Origin: Hahella sp018986435
GTDB lineage: Bacteria; Pseudomonadota; Gammaproteobacteria; Pseudomonadales; Oleiphilaceae
DNA length: 64,000 bases
Assembly: GCF_050749805.1 (NCBI RefSeq)
Contig: NZ_CP192738.1
Coordinates: forward strand, 186,001-250,000
Reading direction: 5' to 3'
The number at the start of each line of letters is the position of its first letter. Positions within the stretch are counted from its first letter, which is position 1. The translations under genes were made by a program, and so were the position numbers. Below are positions 32,082-42,065 of the stretch, one piece after another. The notes beneath the pieces are model-generated. The model was not told the origin of the DNA. It ran no database searches and saw nothing but the letters and a program-made list of their open reading frames with translations.

Positions 32082-33362
32082 ATGATGAAAAAAACCATAA
32101 TTAACGCTATTGGTACGGGTGTATTTCTGTCCGCCGCTTTCAGCCTGCAAGCGCATGCGGAAACGCTGACCATTTCCTGCGGCGCTGTCGGCGCGGAACT
32201 GGAATTGTGTAAAGAGGGCGTCAAGGCCTGGGCGGAGAAAACCGGCAATGAGGTGAAAGTGGTGTCCACTCCCAACTCCTCATCCGAACGTCTGGCGCTG
32301 TACCAGCAATTGCTGGCCGCGGGCAGTCAGGATATCGACATTTTCCAGATCGACGTGGTGTGGCCGGGTATGCTGGGCCAATACTTCGTCGACCTCAAAC
32401 CTTTCAGCAATGGCGCTGAGAAAGATCACTTCGAATCCATCGTCAACAACAACACTGTCGACGGCAAACTGGTGGCCATGCCCTGGTTCACGGACGCCGG
32501 CGTGCTGTATTACCGCAAAGACCTGCTGGAAAAATACAACCAGCAGCCCCCGGAAACCTGGGCGCAACTGGAAGCCTCCGCGAAAATGGTGCAGGACGGC
32601 GAGCGCAAGGCCGGCAATGACAAAATGTGGGGCTTCGTCTGGCAGGGGCGGGCTTATGAAGGGCTGACCTGTAATGCGACGGAGTGGGTGGCCAGCTTCA
32701 ACGGCGGCACAGTGGTGGACGAGAAAGGCAAGATCACCATCAACAACCCGCAGGCCGCCAAGGCCCTGAACACCGCCGCCGGCTGGATTGGAACCATCAG
32801 TCCGCAGGGTGTGACCAACTACGCGGAAGAAGAATCCCGTGGCGTGTTTCAGTCCGGCAACGCCGTGTTTATGCGTAACTGGCCTTACGCCTGGTCGCTG
32901 GCGCAGGCGGAAGACAGCGCCATCAAAGGCAAAGTGGGCGTAGTGGCTCTGCCGAAAGGCGGTGAAGATGGTCGCCACAGCGCTACGTTGGGCGGCTGGC
33001 AACTGGCGGTGTCCAAGTACGCCAAAAACCCGAAATTGTCCGCGGATCTGGTCATGTATCTGACCAGCTATGAAGAGCAGAAGCGCCGCGCTATCAAAGC
33101 GTCCTATAACCCCACCATCAACGCCCTGTACAAAGACAAGGACGTGCTGGCGGCGACGCCTTTCTTCGGCAGTCTGTATGAAACTTTCGTCAGCGGCGTG
33201 CCGCGTCCCTCCAGTGTGACCAAGAGTAAGTACAACCAGGTCAGCACCGCTTTCTTCAACGCCGTGCACAGCGTTGTATCCGGCAAGGAAAAAGCCGAAG
33301 CCAGTCTGGCTCAGTTGGAAGGCCAACTGCGTCGATTCGCCCGTAACGGAAAATGGAAATGA
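32082..33362 (+). CDS. ABC transporter sugar-binding protein (alpha-glucoside type)
   Basis: A 426-residue periplasmic binding protein of family 1 (MalE/ThuE/AglE type), with Sec signal cleaved near AHA-ET (residue ~26). Typical stretches are DIFQIDVVWPGMLGQYFVDL, PWFTDAGVLYYRKDLLEKYN and GWQLAVSKYAKNPKLSADLV. It should deliver trehalose, sucrose, maltose or related alpha-glucosides to the two permeases encoded downstream. ATG-ATG at 32082 has CGGAGGA upstream. The stop overlaps the start of the next gene (ATGA at 33359), so expression is coupled. Confidence 0.93.
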   Translation: MMKKTIINAIGTGVFLSAAFSLQAHAETLTISCGAVGAELELCKEGVKAWAEKTGNEVKVVSTPNSSSERLALYQQLLAAGSQDIDIFQIDVVWPGMLGQYFVDLKPFSNGAEKDHFESIVNNNTVDGKLVAMPWFTDAGVLYYRKDLLEKYNQQPPETWAQLEASAKMVQDGERKAGNDKMWGFVWQGRAYEGLTCNATEWVASFNGGTVVDEKGKITINNPQAAKALNTAAGWIGTISPQGVTNYAEEESRGVFQSGNAVFMRNWPYAWSLAQAEDSAIKGKVGVVALPKGGEDGRHSATLGGWQLAVSKYAKNPKLSADLVMYLTSYEEQKRRAIKASYNPTINALYKDKDVLAATPFFGSLYETFVSGVPRPSSVTKSKYNQVSTAFFNAVHSVVSGKEKAEASLAQLEGQLRRFARNGKWK

Positions 33363-34339
33363 AACTCTCTCAATCCGGCGCTGCATCTGCAGCGCCTCCC
33401 CGGCCTGAGGTAAGCGACAAGATGTCCCAGTCGTCCCGACAACGCCAGCGCGCCCGCAGCGCCTGGCTGTTCCTGGCCCCGATGATCTGTACGCTGCTGT
33501 TGGTCGCCGGTTGGCCGCTATTACGCACGATCTGGTTCAGTTTTACTGACGCCAGTCTGACAGATCTCAACGCAGCCGAGTTCATCGGCTGGGGGAACTA
33601 TTTATACAAGGAAGATGGCGAGTGGTACGGCCTCCTGGCCGACGCCGTATGGTGGAAGTCAGTATGGAACACCTTGACGTTCACACTGATTTCCGTGTCG
33701 GTGGAACTGGTGCTGGGCATGATCGTGGCGCTGGCCCTGAACGTGAACTTTGCCGGTCGCGGTCTGGTGCGCGCAGCGGTGCTGATTCCCTGGGCGATTC
33801 CCACCATTGTCTCGGCCAAGATGTGGAGCTGGATGCTGCACGACCAGTTTGGGATTCTCAACGACATGCTGATGGGAATCGGTCTGATCTCAGCGCCGCT
33901 GGCCTGGACCGCGGATGCGGACCTGTCGATGGTGGCGGTGATCATGGTCGATGTCTGGAAGACCACGCCTTTCATGGCGCTATTGATGCTCGCCGCGCTG
34001 CAGATGCTGCCCAAGGATTGTTATGAAGCGGCGAAAGTGGATGGCATTCACCCGGTAAGGGTTTTCTTCAGAGTGACGCTGCCGCTGATTATGCCGGCCG
34101 TCCTGGTGGCGGTGGTGTTCAGGGCTTTGGACGCGCTGCGGATCTTCGATTTGATTTATGTGCTGACTTCCAACAGTGAAGACACCATGTCCATGTCCGT
34201 TTTCGCCCGCCAGCAACTGGTGGACTTCCAGGATGTGGGATACGGCTCCGCCGCCTCGACGGCGTTGTTCCTGGTGATAGCATTGCTGACGTTGGCCTAT
34301 CTGTATCTGGGGCGCAAGTACATGCGTGTGGGGGACTGA
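33353..34339 (+). CDS. ABC transporter permease 1 for alpha-glucosides
   Basis: A 328-residue inner-membrane permease with six predicted helices after a ~40-residue cytoplasmic lead. The EAA loop for ATPase contact is EAAKVDGIHPVRVFFRVTLP (about residues 225-244). The start may be ATG 33353 or ATG 33359; both overlap the end of the binding-protein gene. It resembles ThuF/AglF/MalF-type subunits, and pairs with the following permease. Confidence 0.92.
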   Translation: MEMKLSQSGAASAAPPRPEVSDKMSQSSRQRQRARSAWLFLAPMICTLLLVAGWPLLRTIWFSFTDASLTDLNAAEFIGWGNYLYKEDGEWYGLLADAVWWKSVWNTLTFTLISVSVELVLGMIVALALNVNFAGRGLVRAAVLIPWAIPTIVSAKMWSWMLHDQFGILNDMLMGIGLISAPLAWTADADLSMVAVIMVDVWKTTPFMALLMLAALQMLPKDCYEAAKVDGIHPVRVFFRVTLPLIMPAVLVAVVFRALDALRIFDLIYVLTSNSEDTMSMSVFARQQLVDFQDVGYGSAASTALFLVIALLTLAYLYLGRKYMRVGD

Positions 34340-34340
34340 C

Positions 34341-35186
<846 letters not shown>

Positions 35187-35240
35187 ACGGGCGCCGCGTG
35201 GCGACGCCTGCAGTTATAGATTGTTTTAGGAGTTTCTCTC

Positions 35241-36863
35241 ATGTCGAAGGTTGAGCGGGATTGGTGGCGCGGCTGCACCATTTATCAGATTTATCCGCGT
35301 AGCTATCTGGATTCCAACCAGGACGGTATCGGCGATTTGCCGGGCATCGTCAGCAAACTGGATTACATCGCCGGTCTGGGGGTGGACGCGATCTGGTTGT
35401 CCCCATTCTTTACGTCGCCGATGAAAGACTTTGGCTATGACGTATCCGACTACCGCAGCGTCGACCCTATTTTCGGGGACCTGGACGACTTCAAGCGTTT
35501 GGTGGAAAAGTCTCATGCCCTGGGCATGAAGGTCATGATCGACCTGGTGATGAGCCACACCTCGGATCAGCACCTCTGGTTCCAGGAAAGTTCACAGGAT
35601 CGCACCAATCCCAAAGCGGACTGGTACGTCTGGGCCGACCCCAAGCCGGACGGCACGCCGCCGAATAACTGGCTGGCCATGTTCGGCGGCTCCGCCTGGG
35701 CATGGTGCGCCAAGCGCCGTCAGTACTATATGCACAACTTCCTGAGCAGCCAGCCGGACCTCAACTACCACAATGCGGAAGTACAGGATCAGATGCTGGA
35801 GGAAGTCCGTTTCTGGCTGGATCTGGGCGTAGACGGCTTCCGACTGGACACCGTCAACTACTACTTCCACGACAAGCAGCTGCGCGACAACCCGCCACTG
35901 CCGAAAGACGCCAAGAAGACTCTTGGCGCGCCGGAACAGAACCCGTATTCGTTGCAGCTGCATGTCTACGACATCAGCCGCCCGGACAACATTGGCTTCC
36001 TCAAGCGTCTGCGTGAGTTGCTGGATCAGTACGAAGGCATCACTACGGTCGGCGAGATCGGCGCCGATGAGCCGCTGAAAATCATGGCGGACTACACCGC
36101 CGGCAGCGACAAGTTGCACATGGCGTACACCTTCGATCTGCTGAATGTGTTCCATGAGCCCACCTATATTCGTGAAGTGGTGGAGCGTCTGGAGAATCAG
36201 ATTGGCGACGGCTGGGCCTGTTGGGCGTTGTCCAACCACGACGTAGTGCGTTGCGCCACGCGCTGGGCCAACGGCCGCGATCGCGCGCCTTTCGCCAAGC
36301 TGTTGCTGGGTCTGCTGCTGTCTCTGCGCGGTAGCGCCTGCATCTATCAAGGCGAAGAGTTGGGACTGCCGGAGGCGGATGTTCCCTATGAGCGCCTGCA
36401 GGACCCCTACGCCCTGCCGTTCTGGCCGGAATACAAAGGCCGCGACGGCTGCCGTACGCCGATGGTCTGGGAAAGCGACAAGCCCTACGGCGGTTTCTCC
36501 TCCATCGACCCATGGCTGCCGGTGTCCGAGGAGCATCTGGGGCTGGCGCCGGATGTACAGGAGAAAGATCCGGATTCCGTGCTCAACTTCTATCGCGGCT
36601 TTATTCACTGGCGCAAGCAGCAGTCCGCACTGAAGGCTGGCGCGATTCGCATGCTGGACGCGCCGGAAGGCGGCTTGCTGTTTGAACGCAGCGATGAAGA
36701 GCAGCGTATCGTCGTCGCCCTGAACATGACCGCGAAAACCATTCGCATTCCCTGTCGCATGGCCAATGTGGCGGCGATGAGCGGACACGGATACAGCGGC
36801 GTGCTGGAAGGCGAAGATATCGTATTGCCGCCGTATCAGGCGTTTTTCGGCGAGCTGAGATAG
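35241..36863 (+). CDS. GH13 alpha-glucosidase of the transport operon
   Basis: A 540-residue cytoplasmic GH13 enzyme (oligo-1,6-glucosidase/AglA-like), hydrolysing imported alpha-glucosides. All catalytic residues are present: nucleophile Asp in GVDGFRLDTVNYY, acid/base Glu in TTVGEIGADEP, and Asp in WALSNHDVVRC; region I is DLVMSHTSDQH. There is no signal peptide. It lies between the permease and ATPase genes, as in rhizobial agl operons. It is closely related to the divergent copy at 29550, which lacks the acid/base residue. ATG at 35241 follows AGGAG. Confidence 0.94.
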   Translation: MSKVERDWWRGCTIYQIYPRSYLDSNQDGIGDLPGIVSKLDYIAGLGVDAIWLSPFFTSPMKDFGYDVSDYRSVDPIFGDLDDFKRLVEKSHALGMKVMIDLVMSHTSDQHLWFQESSQDRTNPKADWYVWADPKPDGTPPNNWLAMFGGSAWAWCAKRRQYYMHNFLSSQPDLNYHNAEVQDQMLEEVRFWLDLGVDGFRLDTVNYYFHDKQLRDNPPLPKDAKKTLGAPEQNPYSLQLHVYDISRPDNIGFLKRLRELLDQYEGITTVGEIGADEPLKIMADYTAGSDKLHMAYTFDLLNVFHEPTYIREVVERLENQIGDGWACWALSNHDVVRCATRWANGRDRAPFAKLLLGLLLSLRGSACIYQGEELGLPEADVPYERLQDPYALPFWPEYKGRDGCRTPMVWESDKPYGGFSSIDPWLPVSEEHLGLAPDVQEKDPDSVLNFYRGFIHWRKQQSALKAGAIRMLDAPEGGLLFERSDEEQRIVVALNMTAKTIRIPCRMANVAAMSGHGYSGVLEGEDIVLPPYQAFFGELR

Positions 36864-36936
36864 CTGAGACAAATAGCTGAAATACAAGGCGCGTGGACGC
36901 GCCTTTCGGCACAACAAATACAAGAGACGAGATGTT

Positions 36937-37965
36937 ATGGCTGAGCTTAGATTACGCAACGTCAATAAAGTTTTTCAGCAGACCCATGTGCTGCACGACG
37001 TCAACTTGCAAATCGCAGACGGCGAATTTGTCGTGTTTGTCGGCCCCTCCGGCTGCGGCAAGTCCACATTGCTGCGCACCATCGCGGGTCTGGAGGACAT
37101 CACCTCCGGCGAGCTTTATATCGGCGGCGCACTGGTCAATGATGTAGCGCCGGCCAAGCGCGGCGTGGGCATGGTGTTCCAGTCCTATGCGCTATACCCG
37201 CACATGACGGTGTATGAAAACATGGCGTTCGGATTGAAGCTCGACGGCGCGGGACCGGATGAAATTCGCAGCAAAGTGGAAGCGGTGGCGCAAACCCTGC
37301 AGTTGGGCGCGTTGCTCAAGCGTAAGCCGGCGGCGTTATCCGGCGGTCAGCGTCAGCGGGTGGCCATTGGACGCGCAATCGTGCGTGAGCCCAAGGTGTT
37401 TCTGTTCGACGAGCCGCTGTCTAACCTGGACGCGTCCCTGCGCGTGCAGACCCGTCTGGAAATCGCCAAGCTGCATGAACGTCTCGGCTCCACCATGATT
37501 TACGTCACCCACGATCAGGTTGAGGCCATGACCCTGGCGGACAAGATCGTAGTGATGAATCAGGGGCGCATAGAGCAGGTAGGCACGCCACTGGAGCTGT
37601 ACAACCAGCCTGCGTCTGAGTTTGTGGCCACTTTTATCGGCTCGCCTCGCATGAATATGCTCAAGGGCAAGGCGGCGGAAGATCTCGGCGCCGCCACCCT
37701 GGGCATTCGTCCAGAACATCTGCAGGTGCGCATTCAGGGCGAAGCCGGCGACTGGAAAGGCGTGTTGCGCATGGCGGAGCATCTGGGCAGCGACACCTAC
37801 GTTTATGTCGACGTCGCAGGCGTTGGTGAAATGACGGCACGCATCGTGGGGGAAATGGAGCTGGAGCCGGGGTGTGAGCTGTACTTGCATGCGCCCTCGC
37901 AACATCTTCATCTGTTCGATGCTCAAGGTAAGCCGCTGGACGCTTCGTTGCGCCGCTCAGCCTGA
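36937..37965 (+). CDS. ABC transporter ATPase (MsmK/UgpC/AglK type)
   Basis: A 342-residue ATPase: Walker A GPSGCGKST (residue ~36), Q-loop VFQSYALYPHMTVYEN, signature LSGGQRQRVAIG, Walker B VFLFDEPLSNLD, H-loop THDQVEAMTLAD, and a C-terminal regulatory TOBE domain (residues ~235-342, LGIRPEHLQVRI). It powers the CUT1 importer encoded just upstream; similar ATPases can serve several importers. ATG at 36937 follows GAGACGAG. Confidence 0.94.
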   Translation: MAELRLRNVNKVFQQTHVLHDVNLQIADGEFVVFVGPSGCGKSTLLRTIAGLEDITSGELYIGGALVNDVAPAKRGVGMVFQSYALYPHMTVYENMAFGLKLDGAGPDEIRSKVEAVAQTLQLGALLKRKPAALSGGQRQRVAIGRAIVREPKVFLFDEPLSNLDASLRVQTRLEIAKLHERLGSTMIYVTHDQVEAMTLADKIVVMNQGRIEQVGTPLELYNQPASEFVATFIGSPRMNMLKGKAAEDLGAATLGIRPEHLQVRIQGEAGDWKGVLRMAEHLGSDTYVYVDVAGVGEMTARIVGEMELEPGCELYLHAPSQHLHLFDAQGKPLDASLRRSA

Positions 37966-38004
37966 CGTTAAGTCAGAGATTAAAACAACAACAAACGTCA
38001 TCTC

Positions 38005-38847
38005 ATGAAAACAGCAAATGCATCGGCGGCGGCCGCTCCCAGGGGCGGCTCTCCGCACCATTATTTCGGCGCGCTGGCGGACTCTCCCAGTCTGACGGAC
38101 GCCGCTCATTTTGAAGTCGCCATTTGTTGCGCTGGCGGCGCAGTGCTGTGGGACGCCCGCCGGCGCCTGGTGCTGCAACCATTCAGTCTGGTGTGTTTTT
38201 CTTCGCTGCACGGCGCCAAGCAACTGCACAGCGATGCGGAAGCCTGGGGATTACGTTTGTGGTTGCCCTTGTCCTTTCTGGCGGAGCTCTGCATCCCGCA
38301 CCGGGTGAAACAGAAGCTGCTGCACGGCGAGATCTGCGTGGCGGACGCCGCCAAGGCGCTGGAATCGGAAACCGTTGCGCGTTGGGCGGAAGAGCTGGCC
38401 TGTCAGGATGACTATTTGAAAGATCTGGTCTGGGACGAAATAGCCTTGTTGCTGCGGCGTCTGTTCAAAGACGCCTTGGGGCCGGACGCCTGCGTCGCCA
38501 GGCCTGCGGCTGAACCCACGGGTTCCTGTCGTCATGTGCACAAGATGGTGGATTACATGAACGAGCGCTATTGCGAGTCCATCTCCGTTGCGGATGTCGC
38601 CGCGCATGTGCGACTACATAAAAACTTCGCCATGGGATTGTTCAAGCAGGTGCTGGACATGACCATTCTGGAATACCTGACCCAGCTGCGAGTGAATCAC
38701 GCCGCCCGCTTGTTGACCACGACATCCCTGCGCGCCAGCCAGATCGCATTTGAAAGCGGATTTTCCTCCATCACCCGTTTTTACGAAGTATTTGCCCGCA
38801 GCTTTAGCCAGTCCCCCTGCGATTACCGTAAGTCGCGGCGGGTGTAG
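38005..38847 (+). CDS. AraC-family regulator of the alpha-glucoside operon
   Basis: A 280-residue regulator with an N-terminal cupin-like sensing domain (residues ~20-115) and a C-terminal AraC double helix-turn-helix (residues ~180-278): ISVADVAAHVRLHKNFAMGL and LRASQIAFESGFSSITRFYE, ending FARSFSQSPCDYRKSR. It is the last gene after the ATPase, 39 nt downstream, and so is the probable regulator of this operon and maybe the divergent GH13 paralogue. ATG at 38005 has a weak ribosome binding site. No binding site was identified. Confidence 0.9.
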   Translation: MKTANASAAAAPRGGSPHHYFGALADSPSLTDAAHFEVAICCAGGAVLWDARRRLVLQPFSLVCFSSLHGAKQLHSDAEAWGLRLWLPLSFLAELCIPHRVKQKLLHGEICVADAAKALESETVARWAEELACQDDYLKDLVWDEIALLLRRLFKDALGPDACVARPAAEPTGSCRHVHKMVDYMNERYCESISVADVAAHVRLHKNFAMGLFKQVLDMTILEYLTQLRVNHAARLLTTTSLRASQIAFESGFSSITRFYEVFARSFSQSPCDYRKSRRV

Positions 38848-38924
38848 TAAGCGACTCTCCCGCGACTCGACACTGCGTCAGCGCGTCCCGCCAAGCCCGG
38901 CTATAATTAGGGACAGGAGGGGAT

Positions 38925-39236
38925 ATGGCGCAAGCACACTTTTTTGTCGGCCAGTTGGTTGAACATAATTTATTTGGTTATCGCGGCGTGGTGATCGGCG
39001 TCGATCCGACGTTTAACCATACCGACGCCTGGTATGAGAGCGTCGCCAAGTCGCGTCCGCCGAAAGATCAGCCCTGGTATCATGTGCTGGTGCATGAGAG
39101 CGACCATATGACCTACGTGGCGGAACGCAATCTACGAGTCAGTCTGGATACGACCCAGATCGACCATCCGCTTTTGGGCGCTTATTTTGACCGTTACGAC
39201 GGCGCGCGCTATTTCCCGCGACACTCCATGCATTAA
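38925..39236 (+). CDS. hspQ: Heat shock protein HspQ
   Basis: A 103-residue HspQ (YccV) protein that binds hemimethylated DNA in vitro and, in E. coli, is a Lon substrate and specificity enhancer. The family core is FFVGQLVEHNLFGYRGVVIG, then VDPTFNHTDAWYESVAKSRP, QPWYHVLVHESDHMTYVAER and HPLLGAYFDRYDGARYFPRH. ATG at 38925 has AGGAGG upstream. The last four bases overlap the end of the convergent sensor gene. Confidence 0.96.
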   Translation: MAQAHFFVGQLVEHNLFGYRGVVIGVDPTFNHTDAWYESVAKSRPPKDQPWYHVLVHESDHMTYVAERNLRVSLDTTQIDHPLLGAYFDRYDGARYFPRHSMH

Positions 39237-40792
39237 TCCTCCGCGTCCGGCGCAGGCATGTAGGGCAGCTCCAGATAGAAGGTGGCGCCGGTCGGCAGAG
39301 TGGAGTTGCTGGAAATTTCCTTGGCGATGGATTCGAAGTAAATCTGCCCGCCCTGCAACTCCACCAACCCTTTCGCCAACGTCAGGCTGAAGCCGGAGCC
39401 CAGGGAGTCGCTACTGGCCTCGTCACTGCGCGCCAGTCCTTCGAACAGATAGGGGCGGATTTTCTTGGGAATGCCGGGACCGTTGTCGCTGACCGACAAG
39501 CTGATCAAAGCGCCCTCCCGGCGTAGATGAACGCTGATCTCGCCGCCTTTACCGGAATGCCTGACGGCGTTGCTGAGCAGAATATCGATAATCTGCTGCA
39601 GGCGCTTTTCGTCACCGCGCACCCAGGCTTCCGCCACCCCGCTTTCGAAGTGCAGATTTTTGCTGGTTTGATAGGCCTTGTTACGCCAGATTTCCGTTTG
39701 CGTCCGCGTCAGCTTGAGCAGATTGACCGGGCTTAAATTCAGCGAGAGAGAGTGGTTCTGAATTTGGTAGATATCGAACAGCACCTCAATCAATTTTTGC
39801 ATGCGTTCGCAGTTACGCTCGGCAACATGCAGCATGTGCAAGGTCTTCTCCTGTATCTCTCCCGTCAGACCGTTTTTGCACAGCATGACCGCACCCTGAA
39901 TCGCGGTCATGGGGGAGCGAATTTCCTGCGACACCATGGCGAGCAGGCGGGCGCGCACCGTATTGTCATGAGCGCTGTCTTCCCGCACCTGTTTTAACTG
40001 ACGGGTCTTCTCCGCCACATTGAAGGTGAGGGAGTTTTGCAGGTCGTATAGAAGTCGACTGTTATCCGAGAATTTCACCAGCGCCCGCGCCACATTGCCG
40101 ATTTCATCGTTGCGTTGAGTGTGGGGAATGCGCTGCTCCAGATCGCCGTCCGCCAGCCGGGTGATGGCGGCGGTCAGCTCCTCCAGCGGTTGCGTCATCC
40201 AGCGGCAGGCGAGGTAAATGGCGACCAGGCAGATAATCAGCGTGGCGCTGAGGGTGACGGAACGCTCCGTCAGCTTGACCAGCATGGAGCTTTCCACCTG
40301 GCTGATATCGATCACAATATTGAGCGTGCCGATCTCCTTTTCTCCAGCTTGATCCCAAAGCAGCGGCCGGGTGATGCGCATCTGCGCTGCGCCGTCCGAC
40401 AGCTTGCCGGCGGAGGCGATGACCTCGCCATCTGGATAGCGAATTGCGACCTGCATGATTTCCGGCATGGAGAACAGGTTGTTGACGGCGTTGTTGATAA
40501 TGTCGAAATCAAAGTTCCAGACGGCGGCGGCCAGCACCGACCGTTGCGCGTCCGCCAGCAGATAGGCTTCCTTCTCCAGGTTGGCGAGTTGCGCCCGGTA
40601 GTCGTACCAGGCGGTCACCGCCGCCTCCAGCGCGAACATGGAAACGATGATGATGGAGGTCAGCGTCATCAACCGGCGACGCAGGTAGGCGCTGTGTGGA
40701 TGACGTTTTGGTTTCCGATCCTTGGAGGGCTCTTCGTTGATGGACTGATCTGGAAGCATTATGTCGTCACGTCTCGCCAAAAATGAGTTCAC
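39233..40792 (-). CDS. Histidine-kinase-like sensor lacking the phospho-acceptor His
   Basis: A 519-residue membrane sensor: TM1 at ~42-62, a ~115-residue periplasmic loop, TM2 at ~178-198, HAMP (~199-250), dimerisation helix and HATPase_c domain. The H-box reads MVSQEIRSPMTAI: the phosphorylated His is Gln289 (codon CAG at 39928-39926). The N-box (QQIIDILLSNAVRHS) and G1 (DNGPGIPKK) remain; G2 is GSGFSLTLAKG. It may bind ATP but cannot autophosphorylate at the usual site. GTG at 40792 overlaps the stop of the upstream binding-protein gene; ATG at 40759 is the alternative. The periplasmic binding protein is the likely signal partner, as in LuxP/LuxQ-type pairs. Confidence 0.88.
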   Translation of the reverse strand: MNSFLARRDDIMLPDQSINEEPSKDRKPKRHPHSAYLRRRLMTLTSIIIVSMFALEAAVTAWYDYRAQLANLEKEAYLLADAQRSVLAAAVWNFDFDIINNAVNNLFSMPEIMQVAIRYPDGEVIASAGKLSDGAAQMRITRPLLWDQAGEKEIGTLNIVIDISQVESSMLVKLTERSVTLSATLIICLVAIYLACRWMTQPLEELTAAITRLADGDLEQRIPHTQRNDEIGNVARALVKFSDNSRLLYDLQNSLTFNVAEKTRQLKQVREDSAHDNTVRARLLAMVSQEIRSPMTAIQGAVMLCKNGLTGEIQEKTLHMLHVAERNCERMQKLIEVLFDIYQIQNHSLSLNLSPVNLLKLTRTQTEIWRNKAYQTSKNLHFESGVAEAWVRGDEKRLQQIIDILLSNAVRHSGKGGEISVHLRREGALISLSVSDNGPGIPKKIRPYLFEGLARSDEASSDSLGSGFSLTLAKGLVELQGGQIYFESIAKEISSNSTLPTGATFYLELPYMPAPDAED

Positions 40793-41952
40793 TGCTGCTG
40801 AAGCAGCCGCTCTAATGAAAAGTCATACTGCTTGAGTTGAGGATTCAACGTTTTTGAAAAGCGAGTGAAGTCAATTTCACTCCAATTGACGCCGACAATG
40901 AACTTTAAATATCTGTCGACGTTTTCCGGCGTGAGCAGCCCCATGTTGGAGTGAATGGACACACCGACGTCATCCGCGAAATCCCGGCCATGGTGGTAGT
41001 CGTACATCAGTACGAGGCTCCAGGCGCCCTGCATGAAATGGCCGCCGAAAGAGCCCGTCAGCTTGCCCTCCCGAATATACTCCAACGCGGAAGGGCTCCA
41101 GTCGATGCCGGCGATAAGCAGGTTTTCCCCGGGTTTATAGCCGAGGCTCTGCGCGCCTCGCAGAGAGCCGACGGCGATGGAGTCGTTGGCGGCCCAGATC
41201 ACGCGGGTGCGGGGGTAGCGTTTCAACAGGCCGACCGCCTGCTTATACGCCAGCTCCTCGTCCCAGCGGGCGGACACCAACTGTTGCAGCTCCACTTCCG
41301 GGCGTTCCGAGAGGGAGCGATGCAACCCCATTTCCCGTTCGATGGCGGCGTTGTCCGTGGGCGTGCCGCCTATCGCGAGAATGGGCAGCACCTGACCGCC
41401 GCGCAGCAGCTCACGAGAGGCGGCGGAGGCGAACAGCATATTGGCGAGGGCGTAGCCGGCGTTTTCATCGTTGGGCAGCATTTGCCCGACCCATTGTTTG
41501 AAGCGCTCCCGCGGGTGTCCGTATCGTCGTTCCTGCTCCACATTGAGACCGGAGTTAAAGATGAAGGAGCGCACCTTGGCCTCCTCCGCCAGCGCCAGCA
41601 ACTCCGGGGCGTTGCCTTTGAAATTCTTGTACATGATGAAGTCTGGCGGGTCGCTGGAGAGAATATGCTTGATCTGCTGGCGCATGAGCAGTCGGTCGTG
41701 ATTGGCGCTGAATACATCCAGACGGATATTGAGATCTTCCGCGGCGGCGCGGGCGAAGCGAATCACCTCGGACCAAAAGGTGTCGTCACTGCTTTGCGGA
41801 TTGAAAAACACCACATGCATCGCCGGCGTCATGGACGGGGCGGGGGCGGCATACGCCAGCGGGGACGCCAACAGCCAAAAAAGCAGCCAAAGCGCGCCTT
41901 TGCAGGACAACTTATAGAGCATCGTTTCCGGCCGGACCAAGTTAGAATTCAT
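40789..41952 (-). CDS. Periplasmic sugar-binding-like protein coupled to the sensor gene
   Basis: A 387-residue exported protein (signal ~residues 15-36, cleavage near AYA-AP) of the LacI/RbsB-type periplasmic binding family. Segments PPDFIMYKNFKGNAPELLAL, VLPILAIGGTPTDNAAIERE and VIWAANDSIAVGSLRGAQSL are typical. No permease or ATPase gene is nearby. Its stop overlaps the GTG of the sensor gene, so it probably signals through that sensor rather than importing sugar. Ligand unknown. Confidence 0.88.
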   Translation of the reverse strand: MNSNLVRPETMLYKLSCKGALWLLFWLLASPLAYAAPAPSMTPAMHVVFFNPQSSDDTFWSEVIRFARAAAEDLNIRLDVFSANHDRLLMRQQIKHILSSDPPDFIMYKNFKGNAPELLALAEEAKVRSFIFNSGLNVEQERRYGHPRERFKQWVGQMLPNDENAGYALANMLFASAASRELLRGGQVLPILAIGGTPTDNAAIEREMGLHRSLSERPEVELQQLVSARWDEELAYKQAVGLLKRYPRTRVIWAANDSIAVGSLRGAQSLGYKPGENLLIAGIDWSPSALEYIREGKLTGSFGGHFMQGAWSLVLMYDYHHGRDFADDVGVSIHSNMGLLTPENVDRYLKFIVGVNWSEIDFTRFSKTLNPQLKQYDFSLERLLQQQ

Positions 41953-42017
41953 TCACTCAGTGTAGCCGCAAATCCAGGGATGCGCTTTTAGCGCGGAGAG
42001 GGGCGTCAGGGGAGAAC

Positions 42018-42041
42018 GCAGCGACGACGGCGCGTCGCTGC
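42018..42041 (-). other. Hairpin downstream of yeiP
   Basis: GCAGCGACG-ACGGCG-CGTCGCTGC is a perfect nine-pair stem, 25 nt past the yeiP stop. It lacks a T run, so it is a possible 3' stabiliser or weak terminator. Confidence 0.4.
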
Positions 42042-42065
42042 AACGGCGATCAAAGGCGGCGCAAC

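Noticed and set aside
32280..33386. Antisense long open frame over the sugar-binding protein gene
   Set aside because: It mirrors the GC-rich codon pattern of the real gene; no domain, no start signal.
35592..36965. Antisense 457-codon frame over the GH13 gene
   Set aside because: Complement of the glucosidase gene; composition rich in Arg, Gln, Val and Ala with no recognised fold.
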